Positions 1 through 4,594 of a stretch of DNA of 6,090 bases are shown piece after piece (the stretch's first letter is position 1; each line of letters opens with the position of its first letter). Under the pieces are notes generated by a model. That model saw only the letters and a list, made by a program, of their open reading frames with translations, had not been told where the DNA came from and made no database searches. The stretch spans positions 1 to 6,090 of the forward strand of contig CANRFD010000079.1 in the NCBI GenBank assembly GCA_947629845.1. The letters are read 5' to 3'. Position numbers and translations under genes: made by a program. The DNA comes from an uncultured Clostridia bacterium. GTDB lineage: Bacteria; Bacillota; Clostridia; Christensenellales; Borkfalkiaceae.

Positions 1-2
1 AA

Positions 3-65
3 GAAGATTGCGAAAAAGAATTGCATAGCGAATACCCCGATATCTTAAAAAACATTCAAGATTGA
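3..65 (+). CDS. Possible C-terminal end of an upstream gene (partial)
   Basis: One plus-strand frame is open from the window edge and ends at TGA (63-65). It would encode about 20 residues ending ...SEYPDILKNIQD. The other two plus frames close at 46-48 and 26-28. The composition is charged and protein-like, and the stretch is clearly more AT-rich than the repeat DNA that begins at its stop codon. That contrast suggests the edge of a gene followed by non-coding repeats. The fragment is too short to identify a family. If real, the gene converges on the serCA operon. It could equally be chance. Confidence 0.35.
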   Translation, partial: EDCEKELHSEYPDILKNIQD

Positions 66-112
66 GATTTCTCGACATGGAGCGCCCGACCGCGAATGCG
101 GTCGGGCGCTCC
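64..112. repeat. Hairpin repeat, copy 1
   Basis: A conserved lead GAGATTTCTCGACA (64-77) is followed by a perfect 15-bp inverted repeat: left arm 79-93 (GGAGCGCCCGACCGC), loop GAAT (94-97), right arm 98-112. The same unit recurs at 334-382 and matches at 46 of 49 positions. Its first base overlaps the TGA that may end the upstream gene. No T-tract follows on the plus strand (GTATAGGA). I infer a dispersed intergenic element; an RNA 3'-end role for the upstream gene is possible. Confidence 0.8.
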
Positions 113-270
113 GTATAGGAATGGAGATGCGGCGGGCGCGGGGCGGGCGGCGAAACGACACCCCTTTCGGCGCGCAAGGACGGCGCGCCACCTTCCCCTC
201 GGAGGGGAAGGCAAGGGGGGCGGCGGGGCGTAGTGCGGTGGGAGGATAAGGGCGGATCCCCACCCCTACC

Positions 271-293
271 CCTCCCCTTGACGCAAGGGGAGG
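271..293. repeat. Perfect 10-bp stem-loop
   Basis: CCTCCCCTTG (271-280), loop ACG (281-283), CAAGGGGAGG (284-293) form a perfect 10-bp stem. A related pyrimidine/purine palindrome, CCTTCCCCTC facing GAGGGGAAGG, lies at 191-211, and a degenerate one at 434-456. The three resemble each other (CCTTCCC(C)TC types), pointing to one repeat family with several decayed or rearranged members. No T-run follows on either strand. Confidence 0.65.
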
Positions 294-333
294 GCAAGAG
301 AGCGGGGCGCGGTGGGTTGGGGGGAATAAGGTA

Positions 334-395
334 GAGATTTCTCGACACGGAGAGCCCGACCGCGAATGCGGTCGGGCTCTCCTGCTCGAAATGAC
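334..395. repeat. Hairpin repeat, copy 2
   Basis: This is the second copy of the unit at 64-112, offset by exactly 270 bp. The stem is 349-363 paired with 368-382 around loop GAAT (364-367), again a perfect 15 bp. It differs from copy 1 at three positions: T78 to C348 outside the stem, and C83 to A353 with G108 to T378. The last two are partners in the stem, so pairing is kept. Unlike copy 1 it is followed by CTCGAAATGACA, which partly mirrors the ATTTCTCGA lead and suggests that this copy is the more complete one. Confidence 0.8.
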
Positions 396-417
396 AAATT
401 AGTATGACACCTCATCC

Positions 418-456
418 GTCACCTGCGGTGACACCTTCCCCCCTCAAGGGAAAAGG
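418..456. repeat. Paired small hairpins just past the serA stop
   Basis: GTCACC-TGC-GGTGAC (418-432) is a 6-bp stem. It abuts an imperfect stem in which CCTT (434-437) and CCC (438-440) pair with GGG (448-450) and AAGG (453-456) across a 2-nt bulge. TGACACCT is also directly repeated at 405-412 and 429-436. The block begins one base after the serA stop codon, so it would be the first structure in the serCA 3' untranslated RNA. It lacks the U-run of an intrinsic terminator, so it is better called a repeat with a possible 3'-end role. Confidence 0.5.
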
Positions 457-1608
457 TTACAACAGGCGGGTGCGGAGGACGCCGGGGATGGCGGCGATGA
501 GTTCTACGGTCGCGGAGGAGGGGACTTCGTCCAAATCCATAATGAGATAGGCGTACTCGCCCTTGCTCTGATCCGCCATGTGCGCGATGTTGACGCCCTG
601 CGACGACACGACGGAGAGGATCTTCGACAAAATTTCCTTGATGTTCTTGTGGTGCACGCACAATCTCGCGGCGCTGTTTCTCGGCAGGGACACCGACGGA
701 TAGTTAACACTGTTAACAATATTTCCGTTTTCCAAATAGTCCACGAGCTGCTTTGCCGCCATGTAGGCGCAGTTATCCTCCGCCTCGGGCGTGCTCGCGC
801 CCAAATGGGGCACGCACAAAATATTTTCAACGCCCAAGAGGGTCTCGTCGGGGAAGTCGGTGATGTACCGCGAGACCTTGCCGCGCTTGACGGCCTCGAC
901 CATGTCATCGCTCACGACGAGCTCGCCGCGGGAATTGTTGATGAGAACGACGCCGTCCTTGCAGCCTTCCAGCGTCTTTTTGTTGAACATCGCCTCGGTA
1001 TCGGGCGTAAGGGGGACGTGGACGGTGATGAAGTCGCATGTGGCGAGGAGCTCCTTCAAGTCCGACGTGAACTCCACGCGGCGGTTGATGAGCCACGCGC
1101 TCTTGATGGAGATGAAGGGGTCGTAGCCCGCGACCTGCATGCCGAGGTGGATGGCGGCGTTGGCGACCATGGCGCCGATGGCCCCGAGGCCGATGACGCC
1201 GAGCTTCTTGCCGAGGAGTTCCTGCCCGACAAACTTACCTTTGCCCTTTTCGACGAGCTTTGCGATGTCCGCCTTGCCCTTCAGGCTCTGCGCCCAATTT
1301 GCGCCGTCGACGACCTTTCTGCCGCCCAAGAAGAGTTCGCAAAGCACGAGCTCCTTGACGGCGTTGGCGTTGGCGCCGGGGGTGTTGAACACGACGACGC
1401 CCTTTTCCGTGCACTTTGCGACGGGGATGTTGTTGACGCCTGCGCCCGCCCGTGCGACGGCGAGGAGGGCGTCGCCGAGGGGATAGTCGTGCATGTTATA
1501 GGAGCGCACGATGACGCCGTGGGGCTCCTGCACCGTCTCCGAGTATTCGTAGCCGCGGAACACCTCGTCGGCGGCGGGGCTGATGGCGTTGAGCTTTTGG
1601 ATCTTCAT
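457..1608 (-). CDS. serA: D-3-phosphoglycerate dehydrogenase, short ACT-domain form
   Basis: SerA oxidises 3-phosphoglycerate to 3-phosphohydroxypyruvate with NAD+, the first step of serine synthesis in the cytoplasm. The 383-residue product has the D-2-hydroxyacid dehydrogenase layout: an N-terminal substrate-domain segment with RAGAGVNN (53-60), a nucleotide-binding motif G140-L-G-A-I-G145, and D163 placed to bind the NAD ribose. The catalytic residues by family pattern are R227 (NNSRG), E255 (FPDE) and H268 (PHLGAST). Residues about 314-383 form a single ACT domain, the usual serine-sensing module, so feedback inhibition is plausible but not shown. The E255-to-H268 loop is shorter than in the E. 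coli enzyme as I recall it. The ATG follows the serC stop with no gap (TAAATG), and AAGGAG (1618-1623) lies 9 nt upstream inside serC, suggesting translational coupling. Stop is TAA at 457-459. Confidence 0.95.
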   Translation of the reverse strand: MKIQKLNAISPAADEVFRGYEYSETVQEPHGVIVRSYNMHDYPLGDALLAVARAGAGVNNIPVAKCTEKGVVVFNTPGANANAVKELVLCELFLGGRKVVDGANWAQSLKGKADIAKLVEKGKGKFVGQELLGKKLGVIGLGAIGAMVANAAIHLGMQVAGYDPFISIKSAWLINRRVEFTSDLKELLATCDFITVHVPLTPDTEAMFNKKTLEGCKDGVVLINNSRGELVVSDDMVEAVKRGKVSRYITDFPDETLLGVENILCVPHLGASTPEAEDNCAYMAAKQLVDYLENGNIVNSVNYPSVSLPRNSAARLCVHHKNIKEILSKILSVVSSQGVNIAHMADQSKGEYAYLIMDLDEVPSSATVELIAAIPGVLRTRLL

Positions 1609-2682
1609 TTACGCATTCTCCTTTTCGAACTTCTTCATAAACCCGATGAGCGCCTTGACGCCCTCGACGGGCATCGCGTTGTAGATGGACGCCCGCATGC
1701 CGCCCACGAGCCTGTGCCCCTTGAGCGAGACGAGCCCCGCGGCCGCCGCCTCCTTGACGAACTTTTCGTCCGCCTCCTTGGACGGGGTGACGAAGGGCAC
1801 GTTCATGATGGAGCGGTACTTCTTCTCCACCCTGTTGGTGTAGTAGGGGGAGCTATCGATAAAGTCGTACAAGAGCCCTGCCTTGTACTCGTCGATCTCG
1901 TTCATCGCCTTGACGCCGCCGAGCGCTTTGAGACGCCGAAGAACAAGCGTAGCGATGTAGATGGGGAAGCACGGCGGGGTGTTGTAGAGGCTGTTGTTTT
2001 CGTCCTGCACCTTCCACTTGAGCAGGGTGGGGCAGATGGGCAGAGGGGATTGGATCAGGTCGCGGCGGGCGATGACGATGGTGACGCCCGCGGGGGCGAG
2101 GTTCTTCTGTGCGCCCGCATAGATGACGCCGAACTTGTTGACGTCTATCTCGCGGGAGAGAATTTCAGAGGACATATCGGCGACGAGGGGGGCTTCCGTC
2201 TCGGGAAATTCCGCGTACCGCGTGCCGAAGATGGTGTTGTTGGAGCAGATATGTACGTAGTCTGTCCCTTTGCGGAAGGGGATATTCTTCACGTCTGGGA
2301 TGTAGGTGTAAACTTTGTCCTCCGAGGAGGCGACGCATTGGGCGTCCCCGTAGATTTTTCCCTCCTCGAACGCCTTCTTTGCGAAGTTGCCCGTGACGAC
2401 GTAGTCGGCCTTTCCCCCGTGCATGAGATTGAGCGGGACGGCCGCGAACTGCTGGCTGGCGCCGCCCTGCACGAAAATGACTGCATAATTTTCGGGAATA
2501 TTCAGAAGCTCGCGCAGCAGGGCTTCGCCCTCTTCGACGATGGCTTCGAACTTTTTGTTGCGGTGGGAAATCTCCGTGACCGACATCCCCGTTCCCTGAA
2601 AATCCAAGAGGTCGCGCTGCGCCTCTTGAAGCACCTCGAGAGGCAGGGTGGAAGGCCCCGCCGCAAAGTTGTAAGCTCTCAT
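1609..2682 (-). CDS. serC: Phosphoserine aminotransferase
   Basis: SerC is a PLP enzyme that transfers an amino group from glutamate to 3-phosphohydroxypyruvate, giving 3-phosphoserine. It uses the product of the SerA encoded next to it. The 357-residue protein opens with the family hallmark YNFAAGPS (4-11), has S39-H-R41 and GGASQQF (73-79), D169 placed to contact the PLP ring nitrogen, the Schiff-base lysine K193 in AGAQKNLAPAG, and the C-terminal GGMRASIYNA (327-336). Length is normal for the family. I chose the ATG at 2682 over the in-frame TTG at 2697 because the intervening bases are the ribosome binding site (GGGAGGAG, 2688-2695) and because YNFAAGPS normally sits right at the N-terminus. 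First gene of the operon, served by the promoter at 2721-2749. Confidence 0.96.
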   Translation of the reverse strand: MRAYNFAAGPSTLPLEVLQEAQRDLLDFQGTGMSVTEISHRNKKFEAIVEEGEALLRELLNIPENYAVIFVQGGASQQFAAVPLNLMHGGKADYVVTGNFAKKAFEEGKIYGDAQCVASSEDKVYTYIPDVKNIPFRKGTDYVHICSNNTIFGTRYAEFPETEAPLVADMSSEILSREIDVNKFGVIYAGAQKNLAPAGVTIVIARRDLIQSPLPICPTLLKWKVQDENNSLYNTPPCFPIYIATLVLRRLKALGGVKAMNEIDEYKAGLLYDFIDSSPYYTNRVEKKYRSIMNVPFVTPSKEADEKFVKEAAAAGLVSLKGHRLVGGMRASIYNAMPVEGVKALIGFMKKFEKENA

Positions 2683-2687
2683 GGTAT

Positions 2688-2695
2688 CTCCTCCC
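2688..2695 (-). promoter_or_regulatory. Ribosome binding site deciding the serC start
   Basis: GGGAGGAG on the minus strand lies 5 nt before the ATG at 2682. An upstream TTG (2697-2695) is in frame but overlaps this site, so it cannot be the start that uses it. The near-perfect Shine-Dalgarno sequence fits strong translation of serC. Confidence 0.85.
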
Positions 2696-2720
2696 AAGCG
2701 AATAATTGTATATCGTTGAC

Positions 2721-2749
2721 ATTATACCGCCTTTGGCTTTTTTTGACAA
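2721..2749 (-). promoter_or_regulatory. Sigma-A promoter of serCA
   Basis: On the minus strand, TTGTCA (-35, 2749-2744; 5 of 6 consensus bases) and TATAAT (-10, 2726-2721; 6 of 6) are separated by exactly 17 bases. Transcription should start near 2714, leaving a leader of about 30 nt. That is too short for a T-box or a known riboswitch, so any serine control would have to act at the promoter or through the ACT domain. The spacer carries an A-run just after the -35. Confidence 0.85.
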
Positions 2750-2757
2750 GCGTTTGC

Positions 2758-2771
2758 CCCGCCTGTGCGGG
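2758..2771. repeat. Small CCCGC/GCGGG inverted repeat between divergent promoters
   Basis: CCCGC (2758-2762) and GCGGG (2767-2771) are separated by 4 nt and lie just upstream of the serCA -35 box. A near-identical pair occurs at 2899-2911 (loop 3 nt) in the leader of the plus-strand gene. The two could be matched binding sites for one regulator or just GC-rich coincidence. Confidence 0.3.
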
Positions 2772-2795
2772 ATTTCTTTGGTATTTCGCAAAATT

Positions 2796-2809
2796 CGCCG
2801 ACATCGGCG
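2796..2809. promoter_or_regulatory. Candidate operator palindrome
   Basis: CGCCGA-CA-TCGGCG is a perfect 6-bp inverted repeat with a 2-nt centre. It lies midway between the two divergent -35 boxes (2749 and 2852), where a shared regulator would bind. No regulator gene is in the window and I do not recognise the site, so the role is a guess from position and symmetry. Confidence 0.3.
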
Positions 2810-2851
2810 CAAAAAACTTCGCTGCTGCCGCCAAAAAAGTGGGAAAAAATA

Positions 2852-2880
2852 TTGCCTTTTGCGCCGTTTTGTTGTAAAAT
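2852..2880 (+). promoter_or_regulatory. Sigma-A promoter of the repeat-protein gene
   Basis: TTGCCT (-35, 2852-2857; 4 of 6) and TAAAAT (-10, 2875-2880; 5 of 6) are separated by 17 bases. They are preceded by A-rich DNA (about 2832-2850) that resembles an UP element. The start of transcription should fall near 2887, giving a leader of about 39 nt with a small hairpin (CCCGC/GCGGG, 2899-2911) just before the ribosome binding site. Confidence 0.75.
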
Positions 2881-2925
2881 GGATTTGTGAGAAACTCTCC
2901 CGCAGGGCGGGAAGCGAGGTCATCC

Positions 2926-4515
2926 ATGGACGATTACAAAAACAATGAAGATAGAAAATCTCTCCTCCTCGAGGGAATGTACAACGGCGTAGCCGGGAAG
3001 ATCGACGAAGTCCGCCAGTCGGTACAGCGCGAACTTCAGTACAACTCCGCACAGCAGGCGGACGCGTACGAGGCGCTCGCCGAGGAATTCCGCACGGGCG
3101 TGGAGTCGCTGCGCGCCGAACTTCGCTATGTGGCGCAGCAGAGCAGCGCGATCTACGACTACAACAGCCAGGAGCGCAACGGCATGCGCGACGCCCTCCT
3201 CGAGGAAGTCCGGGCGCAGGCGGCGCAGGTGTTCGACCGCCTCGCCGAGCACTTCGACCGCAAATTGGGCGAGCTCGGCGCGGGCGCTCCCCAAAATATA
3301 GATTATGACGCGCTCGCCGAAAAAGTTGCGGCGCGGCTCTCCGCACAGGGCGGAGCCGAAGAGGCGCAGGCCGAGGCAGAGGCGCAGGCGGGCGAAGCGG
3401 CCGAAAAGCCGGCGATGGAGGTCGTCTCGGAGCCCGCGGAGGAGGCTGCGGAGGCCGTCTCCGTTGCGGAGCCCGCAACCCCCGCGGAGGACAAGGCGCC
3501 CGCCTTCAACGACGATGCCTTCGATTACGAACTGCTCGCCGAGAAGATCGCGACCGCCATTCCCGAGACCGATTACGATCTCATCGCCGACAAAGTGGTC
3601 GCCGCGCTTCCGCAGGCGGACGAGGCGAGGCTTGCAGAGCGCATTGCCGCCGTCCTTCCGCAGACCGACGAGAACGCCATTGCCGACCGCGTTGCCGAGA
3701 GCTTGCCGCTGACCGACTACGACCTTATCGCAGAGCGCGTCGTCGCCGCCCTGACGCAGGACGCCGAGATACGCATCGCCGAGGAGAGCATCGAGCGCAT
3801 CGCCGAGCGCGTTGCCGAACTTCTCCGCAGGGAGGAGCCCGAACTTATCGAGCGCGTTGCGGAGGAAGAGTTCGAAGAGCCCGAGGCCGAGGAGGAGCAG
3901 GGCGCGGAGATCGCCGCCGCTGCCGCCGCTGTTGCGGAGCCGCCGAAGAAGGCGGCTGCAAAGAAGGGGAAGGCGGAGCCCGCCCCCGCGGTCGCCGTTG
4001 CCGTTCCCGCCCCGCCCGAGGGCATGATGACCCGCTACAAGCGCAGCTTCATCGCCAAGATCATCGAGAGCGAGGACGACGTGAAGGACTATTACAGCGA
4101 GCTCAAGAATGCGCTGCTCGCCTACCAGAAGGCGGCGTCGCAGGTGAGCTGGTCGAACGACCGCTTCACCCTGAAGGGGGAGACGGTGGCGAAGATCGGC
4201 ATCCGCGGGAGAACGCTCTGCCTCTACGTTGCGCTCAACCCCGAGGAGTTCCCCGAGACGGTGTATCACCAGAAGTTTGCGGGCGATACCAAGATGTATG
4301 AAAAGACGCCCATGATGGTAAAAATCAAGAGCAACGTCGCCTTGAAACGGGCGATCCGCCTCGTCGCCCTTCTCATGGAGAAGAACGGCGCGGTGGGCGA
4401 GGAGAAGCCGCCCATAGACTATGCGGCGCAGTACGCCTACCGCAGCGAGGAAGAACTGCTCGCGGAGGGGCTCATCAAGACAGCGATCGTGGAAAAATCG
4501 GATCTGGATTTCTAA
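2926..4515 (+). CDS. Uncharacterised helical repeat protein with conserved C-terminal domain
   Basis: I cannot assign a function to this 529-residue protein. It has no signal peptide or membrane segment, so it is probably cytoplasmic. Residues 13-117 look like long amphipathic helices or coiled coil (KIDEVRQSVQREL...). An isolated DYDALAEKVAARL (126-138) and an Ala/Glu linker (143-190) follow. Five 16-residue tandem repeats span 199-278, pattern T-D-Y-D-L-I-A-[DE]-[KR]-V-V-A-A-L-P-Q, and a degenerate helical stretch runs to about 315. An acidic then Ala/Lys/Pro linker (316-365) leads to a compact domain (about 367-485: YKRSFIAKI, YYSELKNALLAY, VSWS, KIGIRGRTLCLYVAL, PMMVKIKSN). I recall this domain from many Clostridia proteins of unknown role. 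Start: ATG 2926 has GAGGT (2916-2920) 5 nt upstream; an in-frame GTG at 2887 falls on the predicted transcription start. RNase J follows 79 bp downstream. Confidence 0.9.
   Translation: MDDYKNNEDRKSLLLEGMYNGVAGKIDEVRQSVQRELQYNSAQQADAYEALAEEFRTGVESLRAELRYVAQQSSAIYDYNSQERNGMRDALLEEVRAQAAQVFDRLAEHFDRKLGELGAGAPQNIDYDALAEKVAARLSAQGGAEEAQAEAEAQAGEAAEKPAMEVVSEPAEEAAEAVSVAEPATPAEDKAPAFNDDAFDYELLAEKIATAIPETDYDLIADKVVAALPQADEARLAERIAAVLPQTDENAIADRVAESLPLTDYDLIAERVVAALTQDAEIRIAEESIERIAERVAELLRREEPELIERVAEEEFEEPEAEEEQGAEIAAAAAAVAEPPKKAAAKKGKAEPAPAVAVAVPAPPEGMMTRYKRSFIAKIIESEDDVKDYYSELKNALLAYQKAASQVSWSNDRFTLKGETVAKIGIRGRTLCLYVALNPEEFPETVYHQKFAGDTKMYEKTPMMVKIKSNVALKRAIRLVALLMEKNGAVGEEKPPIDYAAQYAYRSEEELLAEGLIKTAIVEKSDLDF
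3520..3759 (+). repeat. Five tandem 48-bp (16-residue) coding repeats
   Basis: Within the uncharacterised protein, residues 199-214, 215-230, 231-246, 247-262 and 263-278 align without gaps. The A-[ED]-[KR]-[VI] core and the [LI]-P positions are the most conserved; the last unit has T in place of P. Units two and five share the peptide TDYDLIA, yet 4 of those 7 codons differ synonymously. The repeat is therefore old and kept at protein level, not a recent DNA slippage product. Further A-E-[KR]-V cores at residues 131-134 and 293-296 lie out of register. Confidence 0.85.
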
Positions 4516-4530
4516 TATACCGCCGAGAAA

Positions 4531-4563
4531 CACAGAGAGCCTTGAATAGCGGCTCTCTTTGTG
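4531..4563 (+). terminator. Weak terminator-like hairpin between the repeat-protein gene and RNase J
   Basis: AGAGAGCC (4534-4541) pairs with GGCTCTCT (4551-4558) around a 9-nt loop. The stem extends through CAC (4531-4533) with GTG (4561-4563) across a TT bulge. It begins 15 nt after the TAA at 4513-4515. The downstream tail is TTGTGT rather than a proper T-run, so termination is probably partial, allowing some readthrough into the RNase J gene. I see no convincing separate promoter in the 79-bp gap. Confidence 0.5.
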
Positions 4564-4582
4564 TACACGGCGATTTCATGAC

Positions 4583-4588
4583 AAGGAG
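4583..4588 (+). promoter_or_regulatory. Ribosome binding site supporting a TTG start
   Basis: AAGGAG lies 6 nt before TTG at 4595. The only nearby ATG (4578-4580) is in another frame and stops after six codons (TGA 4596-4598). No other start codon in the RNase J frame has a site of this quality. Confidence 0.75.
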
Positions 4589-4594
4589 CAAAAT

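Larger units (their letters stand above)
66..456. repeat. Gene-free, GC-rich patchwork of hairpin repeats
   Basis: This 390-bp stretch between a possible upstream gene end and the stop of serA shows no convincing coding frame. It holds at least six inverted repeats: two copies of a 15-bp-stem hairpin (79-112, 349-382), a GGCGCGC arm pair (169-175 with 183-189), CCTTCCCCTC facing its complement (191-211), CCTCCCCTTG with a 3-nt loop (271-293), GTCACC with a 3-nt loop (418-432), and an imperfect CCTTCCC...GGGAAAAGG pair (434-456). None is followed by a clear T-run on either strand, so they look like dispersed intergenic repeats rather than classical terminators. They may still stop transcription or protect RNA ends. 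Confidence 0.75.

Noticed and set aside
79..112. Classical Rho-independent terminator
   Set aside because: The stem is strong, but neither strand has a T-run after it and the same element recurs 270 bp away, so repeat is the safer call.
45..263. A 72-codon minus-strand frame through the repeat patchwork
   Set aside because: Arg/Pro/Ser-rich product running straight through the hairpin repeats, with no conserved-looking segment; best explained by GC-rich non-coding DNA.
64..395. CRISPR-like array
   Set aside because: Only two repeat copies 270 bp apart, each a long perfect hairpin with a 4-nt loop; there is no regular spacer pattern and no cas gene.
2683..2714. Serine riboswitch or T-box leader upstream of serC
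   Set aside because: The strong promoter leaves only about 30 nt of leader, too little for either structure.
580..2877. A 765-codon open frame on the plus strand opposite serA and serC
   Set aside because: It lies antisense to two confidently identified enzymes, has no recognisable domain, and its Asp/Val/Leu/His-rich composition is what GC-rich third positions give when read backwards. It has no good ribosome binding site.
2887..2925. GTG at 2887 as the start of the repeat protein
   Set aside because: It falls at the predicted transcription start and has no upstream ribosome binding site, while ATG 2926 has GAGGT at the right distance.
2920..4533. A 537-codon open frame on the minus strand opposite the repeat protein
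   Set aside because: The Leu/Arg/Gly/Asp-rich composition is a mirror of Ala/Glu-rich coding on the other strand. The plus frame has a promoter, ribosome binding site and conserved domain; this one has none.
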